64,000 nt of DNA, taken from the NCBI RefSeq assembly GCF_003345525.1, contig NZ_QQNH01000010.1, positions 21,130 through 85,129 of the forward strand, in the 5' to 3' direction. The stretch's first letter is position 1. Each line of letters starts with the position of its first letter. The notes beneath the pieces were generated by a model. The model made no database searches. It worked only from the letters and a program-made list of their open reading frames with translations, and had not been told where the DNA came from. Below are positions 34,930 through 44,449 of this stretch, one piece after another. The stretch comes from Pelagibacterium lacus. GTDB taxonomy: Bacteria; Pseudomonadota; Alphaproteobacteria; Rhizobiales; Devosiaceae. The translations under genes and the position numbers were made by a program.

Positions 34930-36816
34930 ATGGGTGCAATATCTCGCAAGGATAGGGCCGAATTTCTGGACGGGCTCGTGGCACCGACCTCCCTGGCCGA
35001 CCGCGGCGATGAGATCATGGCACGGGCAGAACGATTGCGGGTCGACCCGCTGGCCGTCGCCGCCCATCTCGCCCTGGACGCCCCCGATCTCATCTATCGC
35101 CGTGCCGCCGCCGTGCTCGGCCTCGCCTTCGAGGACGAACTGGCCGACAAGCTGCTGACGCTCGAGGAGACCGCCGATACCGACCGGCTCGGGCAGATCG
35201 CGAGCTGCCGGGGAGTGCGCGGCGGGCGCGAGGTGCTGTTCTTCACGCCAAGGCTCGACCAGGTCATGGCCCTGCGGGCCGGCATGGGCAGCCATCCGCG
35301 CTGGCGCCAAAGGCTGTGCGTCGTCCCGCCGCGCGCCCTGCGCGAGGGACTGGCCGCCGCCAATGCCCAGCTCCTGCTCACCGGGTCGCGCCAGGGACTG
35401 TCGCGGCGCTATCCGCTGGCCGGCGCCCATCTCGACCTCCCGCTGACGGTCCGGCTCGGCTTCGTCGCCTTTCTCCTATGCGCCATAGCCGCCAGCGCGG
35501 TCACCATCCCGATCCTCCAGCCGTTGCTGCTGGCGCCGGTCGCCATCGCGCTCATCGCGCCATCGATCTTTCGCCTCTGGGCGGCGTTCAGCCTCTCCGA
35601 TGACGGCGTGTTGCAGGCGAGGGGGCTGTTGGCGGACGCGGCACTCCCCTCCTATGCGGTGCTGATCCCCTTGCGCGACGAGGCCCATATGGTGCGCCAG
35701 AGCGCCGATGCCATGCGCAGGCTCGATTATCCGGCCGAAAAGCTCGAGATCATCTTCGTCGTCGAAAGCGCCAGCGCCGAGACCGTGCTGGCGGCGCGGC
35801 GCGAAACCCACGATCCCCGCTTCAGCCTGCTGGTCGTCCCCGAGGCGCCGCCCCACACCAAGCCCAAGGCGCTCAATTTCGCTCTGCCGCTGGTGCGCGC
35901 CGAGCGGGTGGTGGTGTTTGACGCCGAGGACGTGCCCGATCCGGCGCAATTGCGCCAGGCGGCCACGCTGTTCGCCGAGGACCCCCAGCTCGAATGCCTG
36001 CAGGCCGAACTGCGCATCACCAATGGCCACCGCAACTGGATCGCGCATATGTTCGCCGCCGAATATGCCGGACATTTCGGCGTGCTGCTGCCGGCCATTG
36101 GCCGGGCCGGCCTGCCCATGCCGCTGGGGGGCACCTCCAACCATTTCCGCACCGCGACCTTGCGCAAGCTGGGCGGCTGGGATGCGTTCAACGTCACCGA
36201 GGACGCCGACCTGGGCATCAGGATGACCCGGCTGGGCATGAAGCTGGCCAGCTTTGCCGGCATCACCTGGGAGGAAGCGCCCGAGACGGCGGGAGCCTGG
36301 GCCCGCCAGCGCAGCCGCTGGACCAAGGGCTGGATGCAGACCGTCCTGGTCCATTCCCGCCGCCCGGCAAACCTTCTGACCGATCTCGGCTGGAAAGGGC
36401 TGTCGGCCTTCTACATCTTCGTCGGCGGCATGGTTCTGGCCATCGCCATGCACGGGCTGTTCCTCGTCAGGACCCTGATGCAATTGCTGGCCGATATCGT
36501 TTCGGGCGGCACCCCGGCGCCGCTGACCCTGGCGGGGCTGCTGAGCCTGGTCATCGGCTATTGCGGCGCGGCGGTGGTGAGCGTCGTGGCGCTGGAAAGG
36601 CTCGGCCGGGGTGGGCGCCTGATGGTCATCGTCTCCTTGCCGGCCTATTGGCTGCTGGGCTGGTATGCGCTGGTGCTGGCCGCCATCGAACTCATCATCC
36701 GTCCCTATCACTGGGCCAAGACGCCCCATATCGGGCGTGGCCTCGCCGGATCGGACGCGCCCCAGGCGCCCGATTTGGAGGTGCAACACCCGTCCCCTAC
36801 GCATTTGCCGCAATAG
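34930..36816 (+). CDS. Processive GT2 glycosyltransferase (XagB / cellulose-synthase-like)
   Basis: The product is 628 aa from ATG 34930 (GGGGGCAGG just upstream). The first 110 residues are helical with weak resemblance to the GspE N-terminal domain; two membrane segments follow (about 175-225), then the catalytic domain: VVVFDAEDVPDP (D,DxD-type, about 325-336), TEDADLGIRM (about 423) and QRSRW (QxxRW, about 460), which marks polymerising GT2 enzymes. Three or four C-terminal membrane segments form the channel. The acceptor polymer is unknown. The neighbouring PodJ-like gene raises the idea of a polar polysaccharide. Confidence 0.9.
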   Translation: MGAISRKDRAEFLDGLVAPTSLADRGDEIMARAERLRVDPLAVAAHLALDAPDLIYRRAAAVLGLAFEDELADKLLTLEETADTDRLGQIASCRGVRGGREVLFFTPRLDQVMALRAGMGSHPRWRQRLCVVPPRALREGLAAANAQLLLTGSRQGLSRRYPLAGAHLDLPLTVRLGFVAFLLCAIAASAVTIPILQPLLLAPVAIALIAPSIFRLWAAFSLSDDGVLQARGLLADAALPSYAVLIPLRDEAHMVRQSADAMRRLDYPAEKLEIIFVVESASAETVLAARRETHDPRFSLLVVPEAPPHTKPKALNFALPLVRAERVVVFDAEDVPDPAQLRQAATLFAEDPQLECLQAELRITNGHRNWIAHMFAAEYAGHFGVLLPAIGRAGLPMPLGGTSNHFRTATLRKLGGWDAFNVTEDADLGIRMTRLGMKLASFAGITWEEAPETAGAWARQRSRWTKGWMQTVLVHSRRPANLLTDLGWKGLSAFYIFVGGMVLAIAMHGLFLVRTLMQLLADIVSGGTPAPLTLAGLLSLVIGYCGAAVVSVVALERLGRGGRLMVIVSLPAYWLLGWYALVLAAIELIIRPYHWAKTPHIGRGLAGSDAPQAPDLEVQHPSPTHLPQ

Positions 36817-36873
36817 GATTCGCCGGGCCGGCGGGGATAGTCTGCGTTTTCCCGAACGTGCTAGCCTTGCACC

Positions 36874-37230
36874 ATGATCTTGCGCCGACTCGATTCCCTT
36901 GCCGGGCCTGGTGGCCGCCCCGGGGCGGAACCGGAGGCACGGGCCGAGACCCAACCCGCCCGCAAGACGCGATCCTGGCTCGTCCGCTTCCTCCTCGTGG
37001 CGGGGGTCATTAGCATCGTGTCGTCGGCAATCGGCGCGTTCTGGCTGCTCTCGGCGGCGCTGGGGTTCAACCTCGTCGTCACCGCCAGCCTCTATGGCTT
37101 CGCGGTCCTCGGCATGACGGTGTTCACTGCGGGGGCGGGCGGCGGTGGGGCGATCTGGCTGGTGCGCCTGCTCGGGCCGGCCCCCGCCGCCCTCCTGCTG
37201 TTCTGGGGGCTGGGGGCGGCCGGGCTTTAG
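36874..37230 (+). CDS. Hypothetical membrane protein
   Basis: The product is 118 aa from ATG 36874. A charged, proline- and alanine-rich N-terminus (about 35 residues) is followed by two or three hydrophobic segments (about 38-58, 65-87, 95-117). Not recognised. It lies between the glycosyltransferase gene and the oppositely oriented PodJ-like gene, 57 bp after the former, and could share its transcript. Confidence 0.7.
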   Translation: MILRRLDSLAGPGGRPGAEPEARAETQPARKTRSWLVRFLLVAGVISIVSSAIGAFWLLSAALGFNLVVTASLYGFAVLGMTVFTAGAGGGGAIWLVRLLGPAPAALLLFWGLGAAGL

Positions 37231-37240
37231 CGCCTGCGCG

Positions 37241-40200
37241 TCAGACCGGCTGGCTGCCGAGGACGGCGAGAAGTCGGGGATTGATTGCCCTGCTTTCGCT
37301 CATGCCGGTCGCCGTTTCGAAGCCGGCGATTGCCTCGCGGGTCTTGGGCCCGACGATGCCGTCCGGGGTGCCGATATCGTAGCCGAGTTTGCCCAGCAGC
37401 ACCTGCACCTGCACGATCACATCGGAATTGGTGATCTCGGGGCCCGGATCGAAGGCCTGGTCCCAGGTGCCGATGGGGGCGAAATTGGCGGCGAGGTCGA
37501 ATTCGGCGGGCGTCCAGCCGGTGACCTCGTCGTCGAGGGCCACCACCGTGGCGCTATCGAGGGACCGCGCGACATCGTCGCGGGCCGCGGCGGCATCCTG
37601 ATCGCCGGCCCGTGCGGCCAGCGAGAACCAGACATAGGATTGCTCGAAATCCTGTTCGACCCCCAGGCCGCGCGCATGCAGCATGCCGAGGTTGAACTGG
37701 CTGTCGGTCAGCCCGCGCGCGGCGGCCTCCTCGAACCAGTGCGCCGCGGCGGCGAAATCCTGGGTTTCCAGCTCCCCGCCGGCATAGAGCGAGGCGAGAT
37801 TGTGCATCGACATGCGATTGCCCGCTTCGGCGGCGCGCTGATACCACAGCCGCGCCATCTCCAGGTCGCGGTCGACCCCGCGGCCGTTCTCATAGAGGCT
37901 GCCCAGACGATACTGCGCCGGCACGAAGCCCTGCGCCGCCGAGCGCTCGTACCAGGCGGCGGCCTGGGTGAAATCCTGCTCGATGATCGTGCCCTCGGTG
38001 AGGATGGCCCCCACCTCGAACTGGGCAAACCTGTCGCCGCTTTCGGCGGCGGTGCGCAGGCCGGCCGGCTCGAGCCCCTCGGGCGCCGAGATCGCCGGCA
38101 GGGCCGCCGCCGTCATCGGCTGCGGCGCCGTGAGGCTGGTCGCCGGTGCGGCGATGGACGCGGTCTGCACCGGATCGAGCATCGGCGTGCCGGACAGTGT
38201 CGAGGCATCCACCCGCGCGGCGCTGAGGCTGGGCTGCTGCTCGATGACCCGCACCGCCGAGGTCAGTACATCGGCCGGGAGGATGGCCGGGAGGGCGTCG
38301 AGCGCGGCGGCATCCATCTCCGGCGCCGGCTCGGCTGCAAGCTCCTCGTCGGCGGCGCTTTGCGGGGCCTCGGGCGCGGCTGCGGCCGGCTGGATCACCG
38401 ATGCCGATTGCTGCGGGGCGGGAGCGCCGCGATCGAGAAGCAGCGGCACGGCCAGTGCGATGGCGACGACCAGCGCCGTCCCCAGCAGCAGGGCGCGGCG
38501 ATTGCGGGCCAGAAAGCCGGGGCGGTCGTCCTCGTCCTCATAGTCCGCGTCGTCGGGGGCCGGGCCGGTTTCGATATCGGGCACCGCCGCATCGGGGTAG
38601 GGCGCGTCCGCCGCCTCCTCGGGCTGGGCCTCGGATTTCTGGAACCGGGCCAGGGCGCGGCCGATCAGGGATTTGGGCTCGCTCTCCTCGATCTCGGGCT
38701 GGCGCGCCGAGCGGCGGGCCGCCTCGATGAAGCTCAGCCGCGAGGCGTTGGAAACCGAAGGGCTGGCGGCTGTGTCGTCGGCCGGGGCGCGGAACGGCGG
38801 CTCGAAGGGGTTGTCCCGCCGTCCGGCGGCAAGGCTCGATTGCGGCTTGGCGGGCCGCTCGACGGTTTCCGGATCGATGGCAAAGCCCGGACCGGTCTCG
38901 CTGGCCGCCGCTTCGGCCGCGATGAAGGTATCGACCATCTCCTCGACGGTTTCGAGGGGCGGGGCGGCGAGCGGCGCTTGGGGCGCCGGGGCCGGCCGCG
39001 CGCTGCCCGTCGCGGGGTCCTGCGGCATCGCGTCGTCGGGCGCCTTGCGCCGGCGCGGCACCGGGATGGCGTCGCTCACGGCCGGCTGGGCGGGCTGGGC
39101 CGGCTTGTCCCGCCCATTGAGCATGGCTTCGAGGCGGGCGATGCGGTTGTCCACCTGGGCGATCGACGACTTGACGCCTTCGAAATGCGATTGGGTCTCG
39201 CCCGGATCGGCGACAGTGTGGGCGAAGAGGGTGGCGAGGCGGGATTCGAGAGCCTCGAGATCCGCCTTGCCGATGCCGTCCGGGTTGTCGGCCGGCTGGG
39301 CGGCAAGCGCGTTGGCCTCCTCGGCGATGCGCCGGGCCAGCGTGTCGAAATCCTCGGCGATCGGGGCCGGCTGCGGCTGGGCGGCGAGCGCCCTGAGCTG
39401 CGCGCTGGTTTCCTCCACGCGGCGTGAAATGGCGCGCAGCTGGGTCTCGATGGCGGCCGCGTCGGTGGATTCGGCCGGGGCGGGCATGGTGTCGATGCGG
39501 GCTTCGAGCGCGTCGAAGCGCGGGGCGACGGTTTCGGCGATGACGCCGCGCAGCGCCGCGACGCTTTCTGCGAGGATATCGGCCTCGGCCCGGTTGGGAG
39601 CCTCGGCCATTTCGATGCGGGCGCTCAACGCGTCGATCTTGTCGAGCAGGGATTCCGGCTCGCGCCGCGCCGCGACAGCCTCGGTGAGCGCGGCCATGTC
39701 CTGGCTGAGCCGTTCCACATAGGCCGGTTCGGCCCGCGCCGCTTCCAGCGCGTCGATGCGGTCATAGATCGAACGCACCGAGCGCTCGATCAATTCCATG
39801 GACTGCGCCTGGCGCTCCTGGGCGTGGACCGTCTGGTCCATGATCTGGGCGGCGACCTGGGCCGTGGTGTCGGACTGGTGGTCGACCAGCCGCTCGACGG
39901 CGGTGGCGAGTTGGTCGATCCGGTGCCCCGTGGCGTCGGCACCGGCTGCCCGGTCCTCGGCCAGAAGCTGGGCCAGATTGCCGATCTGGGCCTCGATGCG
40001 GTGGATATGGCCGGTTTCCCCGACCGCCGTGGCCAGCATCTCGATGACGTCGCTGAGCTGGCCGATCTGGTTGGAAATGTCGGCGCGGTTGTCCAGCGAT
40101 TCGAACCGGGCCACCACATCGGACTCGAACCGGCCGATGCGCTCGCCCAGTCTGTCGAGGGACTGGGCCAGCCCCTGGGTCTCCGATGGCGCAGCCGGTC

Positions 40201-40594
40201 GCACCGCTTCGAGCGTCGGGCGCGTGGGCCCGGCCTCTGGCGCGGGCTGTGCCGCTGCCGCGCCCTGGCGGGCCCGGATCTGGTTGATGGCATCGACAAC
40301 GTTTTCGCGCATGGCGGGACGCTCGTCTTCCGAACGGTCGGCCAAGCGCGTCACGGCCTGGCGCACGCTTTTCAGCGCTTCATTGTGGCGGTTGGGCCGC
40401 GGGGCGGGTTTCGGGACGGCGGGCGCCGGGGCCGGGACGGGCTCGGCCGGAACGGCGGCCAGCGCCACATGGTCCTCGACCTGGTCGAGCAGGGCGACCA
40501 GCTCGTTGCGCAGGCTCTCCCATTGCGCTCCGTCCGACCGGGACGCGACGGTGTGCTGTTCAGGCCAAGCATGCTCAGGATGGGTACGCGCCAT
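37241..40594 (-). CDS. PodJ-like polar organising protein: coiled coil, TM, Sel1 repeats, peptidoglycan-binding domain
   Basis: The product is 1117 aa. Residues 1-470 are heptad-rich coiled coil with many 'LDRLGERIG/RIDALEA'-type repeats; about 470-690 is low-complexity and acidic; a single membrane segment lies near 698-718 (RRALLLGTALVVAIALAV); about 850-1005 are four Sel1 repeats (e.g. AAAWYERSAAQGFVPAQYRL); 1055-1117 is a peptidoglycan-binding domain with DGIVGPKTREAIAGFE. This order is that of PodJ, which marks the new cell pole and recruits polar machinery in Caulobacter and Agrobacterium. Orthology is by architecture only. Confidence 0.88.
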   Translation of the reverse strand: MARTHPEHAWPEQHTVASRSDGAQWESLRNELVALLDQVEDHVALAAVPAEPVPAPAPAVPKPAPRPNRHNEALKSVRQAVTRLADRSEDERPAMRENVVDAINQIRARQGAAAAQPAPEAGPTRPTLEAVRPAAPSETQGLAQSLDRLGERIGRFESDVVARFESLDNRADISNQIGQLSDVIEMLATAVGETGHIHRIEAQIGNLAQLLAEDRAAGADATGHRIDQLATAVERLVDHQSDTTAQVAAQIMDQTVHAQERQAQSMELIERSVRSIYDRIDALEAARAEPAYVERLSQDMAALTEAVAARREPESLLDKIDALSARIEMAEAPNRAEADILAESVAALRGVIAETVAPRFDALEARIDTMPAPAESTDAAAIETQLRAISRRVEETSAQLRALAAQPQPAPIAEDFDTLARRIAEEANALAAQPADNPDGIGKADLEALESRLATLFAHTVADPGETQSHFEGVKSSIAQVDNRIARLEAMLNGRDKPAQPAQPAVSDAIPVPRRRKAPDDAMPQDPATGSARPAPAPQAPLAAPPLETVEEMVDTFIAAEAAASETGPGFAIDPETVERPAKPQSSLAAGRRDNPFEPPFRAPADDTAASPSVSNASRLSFIEAARRSARQPEIEESEPKSLIGRALARFQKSEAQPEEAADAPYPDAAVPDIETGPAPDDADYEDEDDRPGFLARNRRALLLGTALVVAIALAVPLLLDRGAPAPQQSASVIQPAAAAPEAPQSAADEELAAEPAPEMDAAALDALPAILPADVLTSAVRVIEQQPSLSAARVDASTLSGTPMLDPVQTASIAAPATSLTAPQPMTAAALPAISAPEGLEPAGLRTAAESGDRFAQFEVGAILTEGTIIEQDFTQAAAWYERSAAQGFVPAQYRLGSLYENGRGVDRDLEMARLWYQRAAEAGNRMSMHNLASLYAGGELETQDFAAAAHWFEEAAARGLTDSQFNLGMLHARGLGVEQDFEQSYVWFSLAARAGDQDAAAARDDVARSLDSATVVALDDEVTGWTPAEFDLAANFAPIGTWDQAFDPGPEITNSDVIVQVQVLLGKLGYDIGTPDGIVGPKTREAIAGFETATGMSESRAINPRLLAVLGSQPV

Positions 40595-40803
40595 GGGTGT
40601 TCCCGACTGGATCTGTGTCCACGGCGAGCCAGATGCCGTGTCCGAGAATAGAATCGCTCAGGCTGACTGTTTGGGGATTATGGTAAACATCGCGTTAACC
40701 CTGCTCGCATTCTGCATTGATCGGCGCGGCGAATTGGACGATTGCTTGAACTGGCGCCGCGTTCGTGGTGTCCTTGCTTTCCATCCACGGATCATTTGAG
40801 CGC

Positions 40804-41253
40804 ATGACCGGTTCGACCCGAGAAGAACGCGCGGTTCGCCGCAGCGAAGGGCCTGCAATCTATACGATTGCCGAGCTGGCCGACGCGTTCTCGATCACCC
40901 ATCGCACGCTGCGGTTCTACGAGGACAAGGGCATGCTGCGCCCGCGCCGGGTCGGCAACAAGCGCCTCTACACCAATCGCGACCGGCTGCGTCTGCGCAT
41001 CATCCTCGACGGCAAGCAGGTGGGGCTCACCCTGCGCGAAATCCAGGAATATCTCGACACCTACGATCTGCGTGACGGGTCCTACGATCATCTGCGCCGG
41101 GCGCTCGACAAAGTGCATCACCAGCGCCACCTGCTGCAGCAGCGCCGCAGCGCCATCGAGAAATCGCTGGCCGAGCTGGCGCGGGTCGAGGAGATCATCG
41201 AGGGCATGCTGGCCGAGCCGCAGGACCCAGACGGGCAGGGCGACAAGATCTAG
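40804..41253 (+). CDS. MerR-family transcriptional regulator
   Basis: The product is 149 aa from ATG 40804. IYTIAELADAFSITHRTLRFYEDKGMLRP (about residues 19-47, two motifs IAELADAFSITHRTLRFYE and DKGMLRP) is the MerR helix-turn-helix and first wing; the long C-terminal coiled coil HLLQQRRSAIEKSLAELAR forms the dimer. There are no paired cysteines, so it is not a metal sensor of the classic type; it resembles regulators of branched-chain/acyl-CoA breakdown. It is divergent from the PodJ-like gene with 209 bp between starts. Confidence 0.92.
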   Translation: MTGSTREERAVRRSEGPAIYTIAELADAFSITHRTLRFYEDKGMLRPRRVGNKRLYTNRDRLRLRIILDGKQVGLTLREIQEYLDTYDLRDGSYDHLRRALDKVHHQRHLLQQRRSAIEKSLAELARVEEIIEGMLAEPQDPDGQGDKI

Positions 41254-41344
41254 CTGCCTGATCATTCCGCTTGACGGGCTTGATCGTGCAGCCGAATTTG
41301 GGGTTTATCACAGTCACGCCAGTCCGATCGAGTATCCGCGCCCC

Positions 41345-42007
41345 ATGAGCCATCGCATCATCATCGTCGACGACCATCCCCTGTTCCGCGCGGCGCTGCG
41401 CCAAACGCTGGAAGCGGCCTATGGCGACATGGTGTTCGGAGAGGCCGGCGACATCGAGGGGCTAAGCGCCGCCCTGGAGCAGAACCGCGATTGCGACCTC
41501 GTGCTGCTCGATCTCAACATGCCCGGCGTGCGCGGCTTTTCCGGCCTCTTGCTGCTGCGCGCGCAATTCCCCGACATTCCGGTGATGATCGTCTCCGCCG
41601 TCGAGGACGTGTCGGTCATCCGCCGCTGCTTCGATCTGGGCGCTTCGGGGTTCCTGTCCAAATCCGAAAGTGCGGCGCGCATCCGCGAATCGATCGAGAC
41701 CATACTGGGTGGCGGGCTATGGCTGCCCGAGGGGATCACGCTCGACGGCGATGACGAGCAGACCGAGGCGCTGGCGCGATTGGCCACCCTCACCCCGCAG
41801 CAGATCCGCGTGCTGATGATGCTGTCGGACGGGCTGATGAACAAGCAGATAGCCTATGAGCTGTCGATTTCCGAGGCGACGGTCAAGGCGCATGTCTCGG
41901 CGATCCTGCAAAAGCTCAACGTCGACAGCCGCACCCAGGCCGTGATCGCCGCCTCGCGGATCGAGCAGGGCCAGTTCACGCAATTGTTCGAGGCTACCGA
42001 GGGGTAG
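41345..42007 (+). CDS. NarL/LuxR-family response regulator
   Basis: The product is 220 aa from ATG 41345. The receiver has the acidic pair in IIIVDDHPLF (residues 5-14), the phospho-acceptor Asp in DLVLLDLNMPG (about residue 56), and the switch Lys in FLSKSES. A LuxR-type helix-turn-helix closes the protein: LTPQQIRVLMMLSDGLMNKQIA (two parts) and SEATVKAHVSAIL. Its likely kinase partner is the hybrid histidine kinase that faces it from 42217 on, beyond the palindromic repeat. Confidence 0.94.
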   Translation: MSHRIIIVDDHPLFRAALRQTLEAAYGDMVFGEAGDIEGLSAALEQNRDCDLVLLDLNMPGVRGFSGLLLLRAQFPDIPVMIVSAVEDVSVIRRCFDLGASGFLSKSESAARIRESIETILGGGLWLPEGITLDGDDEQTEALARLATLTPQQIRVLMMLSDGLMNKQIAYELSISEATVKAHVSAILQKLNVDSRTQAVIAASRIEQGQFTQLFEATEG

Positions 42008-42037
42008 GCTGGCCGATGCCATGGCTGGCATAACCGG

Positions 42038-42185
42038 CTCAGCGTCCCCCCTCATCCGTCTCACCCTGCGGGCGATCCACCTTCTCCCACCAGGGGAGAA
42101 GGGAATCCCTGAGGCGCCGCCGATCTTTCCTTCTCCCCTGGTGGGAGAAGGTGGCCGCGAAGCGGTCGGATGAGGGGGCGCTGAG
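42038..42185. repeat. Rhizobial-type palindromic intergenic element
   Basis: Two nested inverted repeats: outer arms start CTCAGCG at 42038 and end CGCTGAG at 42185 and include CCTCATCCG / CGGATGAGG; inner arms are perfect over 26 bp (42077-42102 with 42129-42154), built around CCTTCTCCC and GGGAGAAGG. The loop is 26 nt. The style (CCCTCATCCG ... CCTTCTCCC) matches the abundant small palindromes of Rhizobiales genomes. It fills the gap between two convergent genes and may act as their bidirectional terminator. Confidence 0.8.
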
Positions 42186-42216
42186 GTGGCGATAAGCAGA
42201 ACGCAAGCAGCAACAC

Positions 42217-43827
42217 TCAAATCTGCTTGCTCATCTGCGTCAGCAGCGCGCGCAGGGCGGCGGGTTTGACCGGTTTGTTGAGGACCGGCGTGCCCCGGGC
42301 CTCGGCCAGTTGCCGAACGGCGGGGGTCTGGTCGGCGGTGACCAGCGCCGTGGGCAGGTGCCCGCCCACGATCTGCTTGAGCCATTCGAGCGCGTCGAGG
42401 CCGGAGGTCTGGTCGAGGTGGTAGTCCATCAACACCAGATCGGGCACCCAGCCTTCGAGCATGCCCAATTGCGCGATCTCCTTGAGGGAGGTGGCGGTGC
42501 GCACGTCGCATCCCCAGTTCTCCAGCAGCCCCGACATGGCATCGAGGATCGAGCGCTCATTGTCGACGCACAGAACGTGCAGGCCGTTGAACTGGCTGGG
42601 CGCGCGCTGGGGCGAGGCCTCCGGCTCGGCCGCCGCCTTGGCCTCGTTCACATGCGGCATGAGAACCGAAAAGCGCGACCCGTGCCCGACCCGGCTTTCG
42701 ATCCCGAGCTGATGGTCGAGCGCGGCGATGATGCGCTGCACGATGGACAGCCCCAGCCCCAGCCCCGGCGCGATACGGGCGCCCTGTTCGAGCCGGGAGA
42801 ATTCGGCGAAGATCAACTGGTGCTGGTGCCGGTCGATGCCGATGCCGGTATCGCAGACATCGAGCCGCACCTGGTCGCCGCGCCGCCGGCACCCCACCAG
42901 CACCCGCCCATTGGGCCGGGTATATTTGATGGCGTTGGAGACGAGGTTCTGGATCACCCGCGCCAGCAGAAGGCGGTCTGAGCGCACGATCGAGGAGGTG
43001 CCCACCACCCGCAGATCGATGTTCTTTTCCGCCGCCAGGGGTTGGAACTCGATCTCGATCTTTTTCAAGAGGTCGAACACGTCGAAATTGGTGCGGGTGA
43101 CCTTGAGGGCGCCCGAGTCCATGCGCGAGATATCGAGCAGGGTCGACATGATGTCCTCGACCGCGTTGAGCGCCGCGTCGATCGAACTGGCGAGCTCGGC
43201 ATTGGGCGTCCCCCGTGTCCGCTCGTAGAGCGTCGAGGTGTAGAGCCGGGCCGCGTTGAGCGGCTGCAGCAGGTCGTGGCTGGCGGCGGCGAGGAAGCGG
43301 GTCTTTTCGTGATTGGCCGCATCGGCCTTGGCCCGGGCCTTTTCCAGCTCTGCGTTGAGCAGGGTGAGCGCGCGGGTGCGGTCGTTGACCCGCTCCTCCA
43401 GCGTATGGTTGACCTGTTCGAGCGCCGCCTCGGCCTGGGCGCGGTCGGTGACGTCGGAAAACGAGATGACGAGGCTGTCGTCGCGCAGGCGGCTGGTATG
43501 GATCTCGAGCTGGTTGCCGGCCATGTTGGAGCGCCGGGTGAGGGTGGTGGGCTGGCTCGAGACCAGCCGCTTGCGCTGGTCGGCGAGGACCTGCGGCGTG
43601 CCGGGGCCCAGATCGCCGCGCTGGCCGAGAAACAGCAGGATGTCCTCGATCGGCGTGCCCGGAACCGACAGCGCGGGCGGCAGGCCCAGGCCGGCCCGAT
43701 AGGTGAGGTTGGACATGACCAGCCTGAGCGCCGGGTCGAACAGCGCGATGCCATAGGGCAATTGATGGACCGCCGCGGCGATGGCCGCATTCTCGTCGGG
43801 CAGCGGCGGGAGCGTATTGGCTGGCAT
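42217..43827 (-). CDS. Hybrid sensor histidine kinase (PAS - HisKA - HATPase - receiver)
   Basis: ATG 43827 gives 536 aa and has a GGAG Shine-Dalgarno. In order: a PAS domain (about 10-135, HQLPYGIALFDPALRLVMSN), a coiled coil (140-180), a dimerisation helix with the phospho-His in AASHDLLQPLNAARLY (about residue 185), an ATPase domain (NLVSNAIKYTRPNG; DTGIGI; GLGLGLSIV) and a receiver with PDLVLMDYHL (about residue 470). No membrane segment, so it should be a cytosolic sensor. It is convergent with the NarL-type regulator gene, its probable partner. Confidence 0.94.
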   Translation of the reverse strand: MPANTLPPLPDENAAIAAAVHQLPYGIALFDPALRLVMSNLTYRAGLGLPPALSVPGTPIEDILLFLGQRGDLGPGTPQVLADQRKRLVSSQPTTLTRRSNMAGNQLEIHTSRLRDDSLVISFSDVTDRAQAEAALEQVNHTLEERVNDRTRALTLLNAELEKARAKADAANHEKTRFLAAASHDLLQPLNAARLYTSTLYERTRGTPNAELASSIDAALNAVEDIMSTLLDISRMDSGALKVTRTNFDVFDLLKKIEIEFQPLAAEKNIDLRVVGTSSIVRSDRLLLARVIQNLVSNAIKYTRPNGRVLVGCRRRGDQVRLDVCDTGIGIDRHQHQLIFAEFSRLEQGARIAPGLGLGLSIVQRIIAALDHQLGIESRVGHGSRFSVLMPHVNEAKAAAEPEASPQRAPSQFNGLHVLCVDNERSILDAMSGLLENWGCDVRTATSLKEIAQLGMLEGWVPDLVLMDYHLDQTSGLDALEWLKQIVGGHLPTALVTADQTPAVRQLAEARGTPVLNKPVKPAALRALLTQMSKQI

Positions 43828-43964
43828 GACGGCTCCGTTGCGTTCCCCTTTGGTGTTGGTGCATGGCGCGCCAAAGTCAAGCCATTCCAATGGACAAGGA
43901 CGGGGAATCGGGGCTAGCGTCGATGCTGCCGGATCAAGGGTGGCCGGTGGAGTGGGAGACGCGC

Positions 43965-44408
43965 ATGTCGCTGATCAAGGAATTCAAGGAATTTGCCATC
44001 AAGGGCAATATGGTGGAGCTGGCCGTCGGTATCGTCATCGGCGCCGCCTTCACCGCGATCGTCAATTCGATCGTCAATGACATCTTCATGCCCGTGGTGG
44101 GCCTGATCCTTGGCGGGCTGGATTTCTCCAACCTGTTCATCGTCCTGTCCAACCCTGAGGGGATCGCCGTTCCGTCACTGGCCGTGGCGCAGGAGCGGGG
44201 CATCGCGACCCTCAATATCGGGTTGTTCATCAACGCGGTGGTGCAGTTCACCATCGTGGCCGTCGTGCTGTTCATCGTCATCAAGCTGATCAACAAGCTG
44301 CGGCGGGAAAGCGCGGCCGAACCGGCGCCGGAAGTGCCGCCGGCGCCGCCACGCGAGGAAGTGCTGCTCACCGAGATCCGCGACCTGTTGAAATCGCGTA
44401 CGGTGTGA
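43965..44408 (+). CDS. mscL: Large-conductance mechanosensitive channel
   Basis: The product is 147 aa from ATG 43965. EFKEFAIKGNMVELAVGIVIGAAF is the N-terminal amphipathic helix and pore helix TM1 (given in parts: EFKEFAIKGNMVELAVG, IVIGAAF), and the second membrane helix is INAVVQFTIVAVVLFIVI. A cytoplasmic bundle ends the protein. It forms a homopentamer that opens on membrane tension to release solutes after osmotic downshock. A rho-independent terminator follows. Confidence 0.97.
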   Translation: MSLIKEFKEFAIKGNMVELAVGIVIGAAFTAIVNSIVNDIFMPVVGLILGGLDFSNLFIVLSNPEGIAVPSLAVAQERGIATLNIGLFINAVVQFTIVAVVLFIVIKLINKLRRESAAEPAPEVPPAPPREEVLLTEIRDLLKSRTV

Positions 44409-44449
44409 GGTCTGCGCCACGGCGCAAGGACTTTAGACCTAACATGCCA

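Noticed and set aside
37145..39427. 760-aa plus-strand open frame
   Set aside because: It is antisense to the PodJ-like gene (minus strand), which has clear domains; the plus-strand product is repetitive Gly/Arg-rich shadow sequence typical of GC-rich DNA.
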